Assembly (NCBI GenBank): GCA_009787405.1
Contig: WRGA01000115.1
Location: 1 to 52,215, forward strand
DNA: 52,215 bases
DNA from: Candidatus Azobacteroides sp.
GTDB lineage: Bacteria > Bacteroidota > Bacteroidia > Bacteroidales > WRGA01
Reading direction: 5' to 3'
The notes under the pieces were generated by a model. It was not told the origin of the DNA, did not search any database, and worked only from the letters and a program-made list of their open reading frames with translations. A program made the position numbers and the translations under genes. How positions within the stretch are numbered: position 1 is the stretch's first letter; every line of letters starts with the position of its first letter. This document shows positions 1-8,627 of the stretch, piece by piece.

Positions 1-7
1 CACCCGG

Positions 8-52
8 CGTGCCGTAGGTACGCAATGTGTTGTATCACGTACCTACGGCACG
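8..52. repeat. Perfect 15-bp inverted repeat
   Basis: CGTGCCGTAGGTACG (8-22) is the exact reverse complement of 38-52, with a 15-base loop. There is no U-tract on either side, so it is not a normal terminator. It is probably a dispersed palindrome, since the flanks also hold repeat sequence. Confidence 0.75.
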
Positions 53-549
53 TTGTGTGGTCGTTGAGAGATCATCATTCTACCAATATTTTGTTCCCGG
101 CGGAACAATGTTATCCGTCGCAGCGAACATGCTGTCCGTCTGTTTGCTTAGTCAAAAGGACTTGCAGTCCGGCTTTCACAAAAATACCTTTTTAAAAAAA
201 TAAAGAATGATTTTTATTTTAATTGAAACATTTTCTTTTTGTCGGACAACATGTCCGCCACGGCGGGAATAAGGAAGAGTTGGAGGGTAACACCATGGCT
301 ACCAAAGGAACTTCCGGAAAATAAGGTTTTACGAAGTGATTAGAATCTTCCGAACATGACCGGGCATCGCCCTTGCTTCCGGGGGAACAATGTTATTCTT
401 GATTCCCTCGTTTGGCGTAAAACTTTTTTGAGTATCTTTACCGTCGCAAAGATAGGAGTTATGCGTCTGTACGAGGTGAGGCAACTCGAATACGGATTTC
501 AGGATATAAAATTGTAAACGGTAATTTGTCAAATTGTAAATTATACAAC
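53..549. other. Gene-free leader region before tatA, made of repeat pieces
   Basis: I see no convincing gene here. The stretch holds a piece of the TCTACCAATAT...GTTCCCGGCGGAAC hairpin family (about 81-112), a GGACTTGCAGTCC hairpin unit (127-172), and TCGGACAACATGTCC (242-256), also found near 33763 and 51307. A possible minus-strand -7 box (TATCTTTG) lies at 447-454 but leads into no recognisable gene; the short minus-strand frame at 329-532 looks spurious. Confidence 0.6.
127..172. repeat. Double-hairpin repeat unit (ACATG-TGTCCGTC ... GGACTTGCAGTCC)
   Basis: The unit contains ACATGCTGTCCGTC followed about 15 bases later by the small palindrome GGACTTGCAGTCC. A second copy lies at 51803-51849 with the same order and spacing, where it cuts into the vapD-like gene. 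Single half-units (TCGGACAACATGTCC) occur at 242, 33763 and 51307. Confidence 0.6.
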
Positions 550-735
550 ATGTTAGGAACTCAGGAAATCATTTTCATAGCGCTTATCATTCTGCTGTTT
601 TTCGGCGGTAAAAAAATTCCCGAAGTGATGAAAGGATTGGGAAAAGGAGTAAAAAGTTTTAAAGACGGATTGAACGGACTCGAAGATAAAATAAACGGAG
701 AGGAAAAAACATCGACGGGTTTAGATAAGAAATGA
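550..735 (+). CDS. tatA: Sec-independent translocase protein TatA/TatE
   Basis: This is a 61-residue TatA-type subunit, the pore-forming part of the twin-arginine translocase that exports folded proteins across the inner membrane. It has the expected architecture: a short N-terminal transmembrane helix (about residues 5-21), the FFGGKKIPE hinge, then an amphipathic helix and a charged tail. I start it at ATG 550, because the family begins just before the membrane helix; an upstream in-frame ATG at 526 would add eight residues not seen in the family. Its stop overlaps the tatC start (ATGA), so the two are co-transcribed and probably translationally coupled. No tatB is visible, as is usual for a minimal TatAC system. 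Confidence 0.93.
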   Translation: MLGTQEIIFIALIILLFFGGKKIPEVMKGLGKGVKSFKDGLNGLEDKINGEEKTSTGLDKK

Positions 736-1574
736 GCCGGAAAAAGACGGAAGTATTTACTTTTTGGGATCATCTTGAAGAATTAAGGCGAGTCATTTTC
801 AAGATTTTGATTGTGGTGGTCGGGTTCATGATGCTGGCATTTCTCAACAAAGAGATCGTGTTTGATATTATATTGTCTCCGTCGCACTCCGATTTTATAT
901 TGTATCGTACCCTGTGCAAAGTGGGAACCATGGTGTCGATGCCGTCTTTTTGTCCCGAACCGTTTCAGGTGTCGTTGATCAATACTCAATTGGCTTCCCA
1001 ATTCCTGACCCACATGAGCGTGTCGTTTTACATGGGATTGGTGGCGGCTTCACCGTACATTGTGTATCAACTGTTTCGCTTTGTTTCTCCTGCTTTATAC
1101 GAAAATGAGCGAAAATATTCATCAGGGGTTATTTTCTATTCTTGTTTGTTGTTTGTGATCGGGATGATTTTGTGTTATTTCATTATTTTCCCGTTGTCGT
1201 TCCGTTTTTTGGGGACTTATCAAGTCAGCGGAGAGGTCAAAAACACCATCACCCTTTCTTCCTATATCGATACGTTTGTCATGCTGATGGTGATGATGGG
1301 AATCGTGTTTGAACTTCCCATTATTTTGTGGTTTTTTGCAAAGCTCGGGTTTATCGACGAAGGTTTTATGAAAAAATACCGCCGGCATGCGATTGTCATT
1401 ATTCTGATTATAGCTGCGATTATCACGCCGACGGCAGATATTTTCACGTTGGTGATCGTATCCCTCCCCATTTATTTTTTGTATGAGATAAGCATTGTCG
1501 TCGTAAAACGGGCTGCTCCGAAACCGGAAAAAATGCCGGAGGAGAAATGGGAAAATCCGTATTTTAAAGAATGA
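732..1574 (+). CDS. tatC: Sec-independent translocase protein TatC
   Basis: TatC is the polytopic inner-membrane receptor of the Tat system; it binds the twin-arginine signal peptide and recruits TatA. The 280-residue protein has the N-terminal FWDHLEELRR signature (about residues 11-20), in which the conserved Glu contacts the signal peptide, and six hydrophobic segments. It ends in a charged tail rich in Pro, Glu and Lys. The loop after the first helix (about residues 50-85) is longer than in E. coli TatC and carries two Cys residues, a pattern I believe is common in Bacteroidota. The gene overlaps tatA by four bases. Confidence 0.95.
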   Translation: MSRKKTEVFTFWDHLEELRRVIFKILIVVVGFMMLAFLNKEIVFDIILSPSHSDFILYRTLCKVGTMVSMPSFCPEPFQVSLINTQLASQFLTHMSVSFYMGLVAASPYIVYQLFRFVSPALYENERKYSSGVIFYSCLLFVIGMILCYFIIFPLSFRFLGTYQVSGEVKNTITLSSYIDTFVMLMVMMGIVFELPIILWFFAKLGFIDEGFMKKYRRHAIVIILIIAAIITPTADIFTLVIVSLPIYFLYEISIVVVKRAAPKPEKMPEEKWENPYFKE

Positions 1575-1590
1575 ATTTATCGGAATATAA

Positions 1591-1621
1591 TTTGTCCGGT
1601 TTGAATAAAAAAATACCTTTG
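1591..1621 (+). promoter_or_regulatory. Bacteroidetes-type promoter of the Hc1-like gene
   Basis: TTTG (1591-1594), a 19-base spacer and TACCTTTG (1614-1621) match the primary sigma-factor promoter of Bacteroidetes. Transcription would start near 1628, giving a 5' leader of roughly 55 bases before the Hc1-like gene. Confidence 0.75.
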
Positions 1622-1684
1622 CACCGCCTAAAGCCGATGATTTGGTTTTCAGGACAAAATTAATTCATAAAAAACATATTCAAA

Positions 1685-1861
1685 ATGGAAAATTTAGTAA
1701 GCAAAATCAAAGAAAGTTTTGAAGCATTCGTAACAGATGCAGACCTGCAAATCGAAAAAGCTAACAAAGCCGCCGGAATGCGTGCTCGTAAAATCTCGTT
1801 GGATTTGGAAAAAATGTTGAAAGAATTCAGAAAAGTTTCCATAGAACAGTCCAAAAAATAA
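1685..1861 (+). CDS. Histone H1-like (Hc1-type) small DNA-binding protein
   Basis: This 58-residue protein resembles the short Hc1-like proteins found throughout the Bacteroidota. These align with the N-terminal helical part of chlamydial histone H1-like protein and are thought to act in nucleoid organisation. It is highly charged, rich in Lys and Glu, has no membrane segment, and shows the typical order: VSKIKESFEAFVTDAD, then AGMRARKISLDLEK. It is monocistronic, with a strong promoter at 1591-1621. The basic C-terminal tail of true Hc1 is missing, as in other Bacteroidota members, so its DNA-binding role here is inferred. Confidence 0.85.
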   Translation: MENLVSKIKESFEAFVTDADLQIEKANKAAGMRARKISLDLEKMLKEFRKVSIEQSKK

Positions 1862-1884
1862 AATCCTCCGGGTTTTAAATAAAC

Positions 1885-1994
1885 AGAGGCTGTTTCAAAA
1901 GTAATTTTAACACGAATTTATTCGGCTTCATCCGGGTTTAATATCAAATATTCAAACGTTCAAGGATGAAAGAGTGACTTTTGAGACGACCTCT
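1885..1994. repeat. 110-bp element with imperfect 18-bp inverted ends (IS-end-like)
   Basis: AGAGGCTGTTTCAAAAGT (1885-1902) pairs with ACTTTTGAGACGACCTCT (1977-1994), 15 of 18 bases matching. The ends resemble the GAGGCTGTCTCAAAA termini of common Bacteroides insertion sequences. The core has no ORF, so a small non-autonomous derivative is likely. It lies between convergent genes (the Hc1-like gene and nfo) and could also serve as a bidirectional terminator. Confidence 0.55.
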
Positions 1995-2048
1995 TTTCTA
2001 TTTCCATCCCCATTTAATCGAGCCGGCTTCCGTCGCCTGCTTCTGCAC

Positions 2049-2891
2049 CTAATCCAATTCCTCCGTTCGTAATTTTTTGAGCAACTCGATTTCCTTTTTA
2101 TATCCCGGGAGTTCATTGGGCGTTTCCAGATAAAACGGTAAATCCCTTAATTTAGGATGGTTGATGATTCTTTTGAAGGTATCCGTTCCGATAAAGCCGT
2201 TTCCGATGGTTTCGTGGCGGTCTTTACGGCTGTTGAACGGATTTTTGCTGTCGTTGAGGTGAATGACCTGCAATCTTTCCAACCCGATGATCCGGTCGAA
2301 TTTTTCCAACACCCCGTCCAAATCATTGACAATATCATATCCGGCATCATAAACGTGGCACGTGTCGAGGCAGACCCCCAATTTATCGTTTAATTCCACT
2401 TTGTCGATAATCGCCCGTAATTCTTCGAATGTTTTCCCGATTTCACTGCCCTTTCCCGCCATGGTTTCTAATAAAACGACAGTGGTTTGCTCAGGCCTTA
2501 TGGTTAAGTTCAGTGCATCCGCAATCAGGTTGATGCCGGTTTCGACGCCTTGTTGCATAGGACTTCCGGGATGAAAGTTATACAGATTTCCCGGCAGATA
2601 TTCCATGCGCGTTAAATCATCGGCCATCATTTTCAGTCCGAATTTCCGGATATTTTTGTCCGTGGCGCATACATTCAACGTATATGGCGCATGTGCCAGA
2701 ATCTTGGCAAAATTGTTTTGTTCGGCCAACTCCGGAAAAGCGGCGACATCTTTTTCGTCTATGGCTTTTGCCGCCCCGCCTCTCGGATTCCGCGTAAAAA
2801 ACTGAAACGTATCGGCCCCGATAGCGAGTGCATCTTTGCCCATTCCTAAAAAGCCTCCGGCCGTTGATAAATGACACCCGATCTTAAACAT
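2049..2891 (-). CDS. nfo: Endonuclease IV (deoxyribonuclease IV, AP endonuclease)
   Basis: Cytosolic zinc enzyme of base excision repair. It nicks DNA 5' to abasic sites and repairs blocked 3' ends. The 280-residue length is normal. All nine expected metal ligands of the TIM barrel can be placed: H67, H107, E142, D176, H179, H211, D224, H226 and E256, in the motifs AHAPY, FHPGS, LLET, CLDTCH, HLNDS, DRHETIG and ETPNE. Transcribed alone on the minus strand, with a MITE-like element between it and the M16 peptidase gene upstream. Confidence 0.97.
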   Translation of the reverse strand: MFKIGCHLSTAGGFLGMGKDALAIGADTFQFFTRNPRGGAAKAIDEKDVAAFPELAEQNNFAKILAHAPYTLNVCATDKNIRKFGLKMMADDLTRMEYLPGNLYNFHPGSPMQQGVETGINLIADALNLTIRPEQTTVVLLETMAGKGSEIGKTFEELRAIIDKVELNDKLGVCLDTCHVYDAGYDIVNDLDGVLEKFDRIIGLERLQVIHLNDSKNPFNSRKDRHETIGNGFIGTDTFKRIINHPKLRDLPFYLETPNELPGYKKEIELLKKLRTEELD

Positions 2892-2920
2892 AAGTATGTT
2901 GAAAAAATAGTTTATATTTT

Positions 2921-2988
2921 AAACGCCAAGTCGTAAAAGCAGAAAGACGCGACGTTTAAATTCTTTGTGTCTTTGCTTCTTTGCGTTT
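2921..2988. repeat. AAACGCCAAG/CTTTGCGTTT palindromic repeat, copy 1
   Basis: An imperfect palindrome that begins AAACGCCAAG, has TTTAAATTC near its middle and ends CTTTGCGTTT. Near-identical copies lie at 17747-17822 and 40918-40993, with a half copy at 28959-28997. In all three full cases it sits just left of an ATGATTATCGG element on the plus strand. Non-coding. Confidence 0.75.
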
Positions 2989-2997
2989 AAAATAGTA

Positions 2998-3318
2998 TAT
3001 GATTATCGGATGTTGTACCTACCTATCCCCGTGATGGAGTGTAAAAAATGTATTATTCGTTTTTTGAAAAATCCGGTCTGAAAATGTTGTTTTCTGTCCC
3101 ATAGGGACAATATATCTGTAGAAAAGAGAATTCCTCCGGTGATCGAAGTCCCGTCAGGAACGTAATGCAGGAAGGAAAACATTTTGTCCCTGACGGGACA
3201 GGGGGAAGGAGGTATGCTTTTCTACCAATATAACGTCCCTGACGGGACAAAAAACAACGAATATTTTTTTGAAACATTGACCTGCGGGAATAGCCGGGTA
3301 TAACGTCCGATAATCATT
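2998..3318. mobile_element. MITE-like element with ATGATTATCGG ends, copy 1
   Basis: About 320 bp with inverted ends (ATGATTATCGGATGTTGTA at 2999-3017 against 3299-3317, 16 of 19 matching). It is flanked by the 8-bp direct repeat AAATAGTA (2990-2997 and 3319-3326), which looks like a target duplication. It carries no transposase. The interior holds the GTCCC...GGGAC hairpin units, here in the opposite orientation to copy 2 at 17835-18142. The frame at 3053-3277 on the minus strand is made entirely of this repeat and is not a gene. Confidence 0.7.
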
Positions 3319-3358
3319 AAATAGTAGATATTAAATTCCGGCATATTTTTACTATGAT

Positions 3359-4606
3359 TTACCGGCATGTTTTTCCGGCTTTATAATAAATCGTGCTGCA
3401 ATTTTCGGGCCGGAAGGTTTTATTTGCCGCTTCTTTGATTTGTCCGGTAGAAATGTTTCGGTACAGATCGACTTGGCGATTGATGTCTCCGGCGTTTCCG
3501 ATCAGTTCGTAGAATGCCATGTTGGCCGCTTTGTTTAAATAATTGATGTTGCCGAACAGTTCGTTGCTTTCGAATTTGTTTTTCACTTTTTCGGCTTCCC
3601 GGTCCGAAATGGGTTCATGGCGCAAAACCTCCAGTTCTTCGCACAACAATTCGTCGGCTTCCTTCAACGAAACTCCGGCTACGGGCTTTCCGGTGACAAA
3701 AAACAATCCCGGCTCCAAATCGCCCGAAACGTATGCGTTAGCTTCCGAAAACAATTTCTTTTCCATCACCAATTGCCGGTACAATCGGGAAGATCGCCCG
3801 TTTGCCAAAACATCCGATAAAATATCATACGCATAAAAATCCGGAGCCGTGCGGGCAGGCATTTTATACGCTTTAAATACGGCATCCAACGGCACGTCGC
3901 GCTCCACTTCAAGCAATCGGGCTTCGTTTTGCACGGGTTCCTGCAAAAGACAACGTCTTTTGATGTTTCGTTCCGGAATCGGCCCGAACCATTTCCCGGA
4001 AAGCGATACGACTTCTTCAAATTCGATGTTTCCGCTGACCGATAAAATCGCATTGTTCGGAGCATAATGCGTAAAAAAGAAATTTTTCGCATCATCCAAA
4101 TTAACCTGTTCGATGTGAAAGATTTCTTTTCCGATGGTCGCCCAACGGTACGGATGAACTTTGTACGCCAATTCCCTCAACAATGCAGGCACATCACCGT
4201 ACGGCTGATTCAGGTACCGCTGTTTAAATTCTTCGATGACAACCTGTTTCTGAACCTCCAGACTTTTTTGCGTAAATGCAAGGCTCAACATCCGGTCTGA
4301 TTCCAGCCAAAAGCCTGTTTCAACATTTTGCCGCGGAATGGTGAGGTAGTAATTGGTCATGTCGGAGTTGGTCCAGGCATTGTTTTCTCCTCCGGCATAT
4401 TGCAACGGCATATCGTATTCGGGAATATGAACCGATCCGCCGAACATCAAATGCTCGAACAAATGGGCCAACCCCGTTTGATCCGGATTTTCGTCTTTCG
4501 AACCGACATCGTACAAAATATTCAGGGCAACCATCTGCGTCGAAACATCTTTGTGATGCACGATGCGCAGGCCGTTGTTTAACAGGTGGTAATTGATTGA
4601 AATCAT
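3359..4606 (-). CDS. M16 family zinc peptidase (insulinase/processing-peptidase type)
   Basis: A metallopeptidase of the pitrilysin/insulysin clan. It has the inverted zinc motif HLFEH (H48, E51, H52), and the third ligand Glu lies about 74 residues on, in VVIEEFKQR (E125 or E126). The 415-residue length equals one pair of M16 domains, so the enzyme should work as a dimer, as mitochondrial-processing-peptidase-like bacterial forms do. There is no signal peptide, so it is probably cytosolic. Substrates are unknown. M16 genes often occur as active/inactive pairs; no second copy is adjacent. The cyclophilin gene lies 60 bases upstream on the same strand. Confidence 0.93.
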   Translation of the reverse strand: MISINYHLLNNGLRIVHHKDVSTQMVALNILYDVGSKDENPDQTGLAHLFEHLMFGGSVHIPEYDMPLQYAGGENNAWTNSDMTNYYLTIPRQNVETGFWLESDRMLSLAFTQKSLEVQKQVVIEEFKQRYLNQPYGDVPALLRELAYKVHPYRWATIGKEIFHIEQVNLDDAKNFFFTHYAPNNAILSVSGNIEFEEVVSLSGKWFGPIPERNIKRRCLLQEPVQNEARLLEVERDVPLDAVFKAYKMPARTAPDFYAYDILSDVLANGRSSRLYRQLVMEKKLFSEANAYVSGDLEPGLFFVTGKPVAGVSLKEADELLCEELEVLRHEPISDREAEKVKNKFESNELFGNINYLNKAANMAFYELIGNAGDINRQVDLYRNISTGQIKEAANKTFRPENCSTIYYKAGKTCR

Positions 4607-4666
4607 GTTAAAAGGTAAAAAATCATGTGGTTTTATACATCAATCTAAAGTATAAAAACAGAAAAT

Positions 4667-5476
4667 TCAATGCAATATTTTCATTTTCATCGTAACCGGT
4701 TCAAGCGGTTTATCGCCGGGAGCCGTTGCAACCGATTGAATCTTATCGACAACGTCCAAGCCTTCAACCACTTCCCCGAAAACCGTGTAATCATTGTCCA
4801 AATATGGCGTTCCGCCGATTGTTTTATAAACCTGACGTTGTTCGGGCGTAAATTTCACCGAGGAAGAATCGACTTTGGCTTGTGTTTGTTGAATCAATTC
4901 GTTTTGCAATTTCGTAAGACCTTCTTGATCTTGTTTGGCATACAAATCCTGAATTTCGGTGCGACAGGAATCCGCCAACTGATTGAAAACCTGCTGCATT
5001 TCCTTGTTTAACATATTTTGTTCGAAATTGTCTAATTGAGCATCGCTGAACGTCGTTCCCCATACAATGTAAAACTGCGAACCGGAAGACTCTTTTTCCG
5101 GATTGACCTGATCGCCTTGACGAGCCGCGGACAAAGCGCCTCTTTTATGGAAATATTTCGGATAAACGATCTCCGCCGGAATGTTATAACCGGGTCCTCC
5201 GGCTCCCAACTGCTTTTCGGCCGGTGCATTTTTCGACTCGGGATCTCCGCCCTGAATCATAAAATCCTTGATGATCCGGTGAAACTGCAATCCGTCGTAA
5301 AATCCGCTTTCAACCAATTTTACAAAATTATCGCGATGTAAAGGAGTTTCATCATACAATTTTATTTTGATGTCTCCCAGTTCAGTTTCCACAAGAACAA
5401 GCGTTTCTTTCCCGTTCCCCGCATTACAAAATGTACACATAGTGATTGATATAAGTATTAAAAATAAAATCTTCAT
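4667..5476 (-). CDS. Exported cyclophilin-type peptidyl-prolyl cis-trans isomerase
   Basis: Catalyses proline isomerisation during folding outside the cytoplasm. Residues 1-19 form a signal peptide (hydrophobic core, then CNA-GN). The cyclophilin fold follows, with the FHRIIKDFMIQGGDP core motif at about residues 51-65, GSQFYI at about 132 and TVFGEV near the end. A helical, charged insertion of about 75 residues (roughly 145-220) splits the domain between the WGTTF and IGGTPYLD segments, so the protein is longer (269) than simple cyclophilins. It has its own promoter (5510-5540) and is followed after 60 bases by the M16 peptidase gene, so the two may form an operon. Confidence 0.92.
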   Translation of the reverse strand: MKILFLILISITMCTFCNAGNGKETLVLVETELGDIKIKLYDETPLHRDNFVKLVESGFYDGLQFHRIIKDFMIQGGDPESKNAPAEKQLGAGGPGYNIPAEIVYPKYFHKRGALSAARQGDQVNPEKESSGSQFYIVWGTTFSDAQLDNFEQNMLNKEMQQVFNQLADSCRTEIQDLYAKQDQEGLTKLQNELIQQTQAKVDSSSVKFTPEQRQVYKTIGGTPYLDNDYTVFGEVVEGLDVVDKIQSVATAPGDKPLEPVTMKMKILH

Positions 5477-5509
5477 GGATAAAATATATTTATATTATTT
5501 GACAAATTG

Positions 5510-5540
5510 CAAAAGTACCGATTATCGGAATACAAACAAA
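5510..5540 (-). promoter_or_regulatory. Bacteroidetes-type promoter of the cyclophilin gene
   Basis: On the minus strand TTTG (5540-5537), a 19-base spacer and TACTTTTG (5517-5510) give a very good match to the Bacteroidetes promoter. The -33 element overlaps the outer base pairs of the gap terminator hairpin. Confidence 0.78.
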
Positions 5541-5579
5541 ACCCGCTTCCCATTCTTTTGAAGAACACGAAGCGGGTTT
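5538..5579 (-). terminator. Terminator hairpin after gap
   Basis: AAACCCGCTTC (5539-5549) pairs perfectly with GAAGCGGGTTT (5569-5579) across a 19-base loop. On the minus strand it is followed by a T-rich run (TTTTGTTTGTATT), fitting an intrinsic terminator for the gene at 5605-6600. Confidence 0.75.
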
Positions 5580-5604
5580 CAATTATTTTTAAAATTTATT
5601 GAAA

Positions 5605-6615
<1,011 letters not shown>

Positions 6616-6640
6616 TTAAATGGTTTCTATCAAAAACGCA

Positions 6641-6648
6641 CAAAGGTA
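6641..6648 (-). promoter_or_regulatory. Promoter -7 box (TACCTTTG) of gap
   Basis: CAAAGGTA on the plus strand reads TACCTTTG on the minus strand, about 40 bases before the gap start. I see no good -33 TTG at the usual distance. Confidence 0.6.
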
Positions 6649-6840
6649 CACTTTTTTCTCCGGTTATCGTTTATGTTTACCGGAAAATATTCTGTTTTTT
6701 AACGGTAATGAATGCCATTCAATTACACGATATACATCCGTTTTAAAAACACATGCTCAACAACATCTTTTTCTTCATCCGGAATTAACCGGAGAAAAGA
6801 CGGTATTATTGATGTTTCAGAAAAAAGAATTATTTACGTT

Positions 6841-7686
6841 CTATTTTTTCACTGAAAAGGCAAATCCTACACCCACGGACAACCGTAATCCCGACCAGTC
6901 AACTCCGAAATTGTATTCTTTTCCCGCATAAGAAGCTATCGTTGAGCCGTAATAACCGGGAATATAGATCAACGTATTTTCGTCTGCCGTTTTAATTTTT
7001 CCCGGACTATCGAGCAAATAACCGGCGCTGATATTCAGCGACACCATGTTTTTCAACCAAAATTGTACTCCTATGCTCGGTTGAAGATACCAATTGGTAG
7101 AACTCCATTTGTAAGATTCATCCGTTTTTTGAAATGTGTTATTTCCCGTAACAATACCATAGGGAGGTGAATATGATTGCGGATCATATAAATCAAAAAA
7201 GTTATCATAATGTCCATAATTGAAAATGGCTCCGGTAGATACACCTGCATAAGCGGAAAAACGAAAATCTTTTGATAGCGGGACGGATAGAAAATAACAC
7301 TTATAATATAAGCCTAAAGCATTTCCCGAAAAAATAATATCTTTTCTTAATTCTCCGCTATAATCTGACAAATGATTTCGTCCGCCGGTGGTCAAATAAT
7401 TGTATTGCAACCCGATTTCGTGGAAAGAAAATTGCAATCCCAAGGATGCATCATGAAATAACCCGCCGGGAAAGTTCTCTGTATTTTTATATTTGAAATC
7501 CACTCCATTATAATCATCAATTTCTTTTACGGTATTTTTGACGTCATTCTCCAGCAAAGATTTCATATCCCTCATCTGATAATCGGCTCTCCCCACAGAA
7601 TAACCGAATACAAATTTCTGTGCTTGAGCGGGAAACGACAATGTTATGCAAAGTAATAAAAGAAGTGAGTTTATCTGTTTTTTCAT
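6841..7686 (-). CDS. Putative outer-membrane beta-barrel protein
   Basis: Function not recognised. The 281-residue protein starts with a clear signal peptide (about residues 1-22, ending PAQAQ). The rest is rich in alternating aromatic and polar residues and Gly, with strands such as GLQFSFHEIGLQYNYLTTGG and a closing strand RLSVGVGFAFSVKK, as expected for an outer-membrane barrel of 8-12 strands. The gene begins five bases after the stop of the lipoprotein gene at 7692-8402, so the two are one operon and probably act together at the outer membrane. Confidence 0.75.
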   Translation of the reverse strand: MKKQINSLLLLLCITLSFPAQAQKFVFGYSVGRADYQMRDMKSLLENDVKNTVKEIDDYNGVDFKYKNTENFPGGLFHDASLGLQFSFHEIGLQYNYLTTGGRNHLSDYSGELRKDIIFSGNALGLYYKCYFLSVPLSKDFRFSAYAGVSTGAIFNYGHYDNFFDLYDPQSYSPPYGIVTGNNTFQKTDESYKWSSTNWYLQPSIGVQFWLKNMVSLNISAGYLLDSPGKIKTADENTLIYIPGYYGSTIASYAGKEYNFGVDWSGLRLSVGVGFAFSVKK

Positions 7687-7691
7687 AGCGA

Positions 7692-8402
7692 TTAATTTAA
7701 ATAATTGTTAATATAGACATAAGATTCCAATGGGGATAAATAACTTTCCTTAAAATAAGCTCTGACATAATACTCTTTGTTATCCCATTGAGAAAGCGTT
7801 ACGACATAAGAAGTTTCTGTTGTTGTATCCAACACATCATACCACCAATCGGAGATTCTATAATAGTCTATTTCCCCGTAATCAGGATCCGGTTTATCCC
7901 AAGATAGTTTAAATGTTGTATCAGTCAATCTTTCATACCGAAGATTAAGGGTCGGATTCGGATTTTGCTGTAATATTATTTTCCATTCAAATGTTTTTCC
8001 ATACCGCTCATACCCTGAAATATCCGCCAAACTTCCCGTGTTAGTACTACCAAGAGAAATATCACATTTTAATGTGTATTCACCGGGATTAAACCAACTC
8101 AAAGATGCGTAAGGATTAGCCCGGGTTACATAGAACGAATCATAATTGTCATCATTCCCGCGATATAATCGAAAGTACAACTCATAAATGTTTTCGGGTA
8201 ATTCTAAGTCAAATTTTATAAGAGAATACTTAATGACATATTCTCCCGTTCCATCTGTCGGAGCGTTTATTTGCACTTTATAATCTACACTCTGCGGTTT
8301 TTCAATTTCTACGTAGTTTATTTTGTCCAATTCGTATTCACAACTTGTACAGAAAAAAAACGGCAAGACAATCCACGACAGCCGAATAAATTTTTTATTC
8401 AT
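7692..8402 (-). CDS. Putative lipoprotein with fibronectin type III-like domain
   Basis: Not recognised by name. Residues 1-20 form a signal peptide ending FFFCTSC, so C21 is the likely lipidation site. The C-terminal part (about 150-236) looks like a fibronectin type III fold: NPTLNLRYERLTDTTFKLSW, then PDYGEIDYYRIS and a closing segment EYYVRAYF. It is probably a surface or periplasmic lipoprotein. It is the first gene of a two-gene operon with the barrel protein downstream (gap of five bases); a possible -7 box TACTTTTG lies at 8442-8449. Confidence 0.72.
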   Translation of the reverse strand: MNKKFIRLSWIVLPFFFCTSCEYELDKINYVEIEKPQSVDYKVQINAPTDGTGEYVIKYSLIKFDLELPENIYELYFRLYRGNDDNYDSFYVTRANPYASLSWFNPGEYTLKCDISLGSTNTGSLADISGYERYGKTFEWKIILQQNPNPTLNLRYERLTDTTFKLSWDKPDPDYGEIDYYRISDWWYDVLDTTTETSYVVTLSQWDNKEYYVRAYFKESYLSPLESYVYINNYLN

Positions 8403-8627
8403 AAAAATTCAATATAAAAATGTCATTTGATTTATTTTGTGCAAAAGTATAATAATTTTAAATAAAATTGTGATTTTTTTGTAAAAAAATATGCATTTGA
8501 TTGATTAAAATCCGGCTGTGTTTTTATTAATTTGATATTCAGTAGGTTATAACTCTAAACCATCATCTTTCAAAACGTATCCCCTTTTGACCTCTCAAAT
8601 TTTAGTCGGACAGTATATATTCTCTTT
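8403..8627. other. Short AT-rich intergenic region
   Basis: It contains a minus-strand TACTTTTG box (8442-8449) about 40 bases before the lipoprotein gene, without a clear -33 element. I see nothing else. Confidence 0.5.

Noticed and set aside
329-532. 67-codon frame on the minus strand before tatA
   Set aside because: Composition is not protein-like, it covers repeat sequence and runs opposite to the tat genes; no family fits.
3053-3277. Small hypothetical proteins on the minus strand at 3053-3277 and 17850-18131
   Set aside because: Both are read from the mobile hairpin repeats in different orientations; they resemble each other only because the DNA is repetitive.
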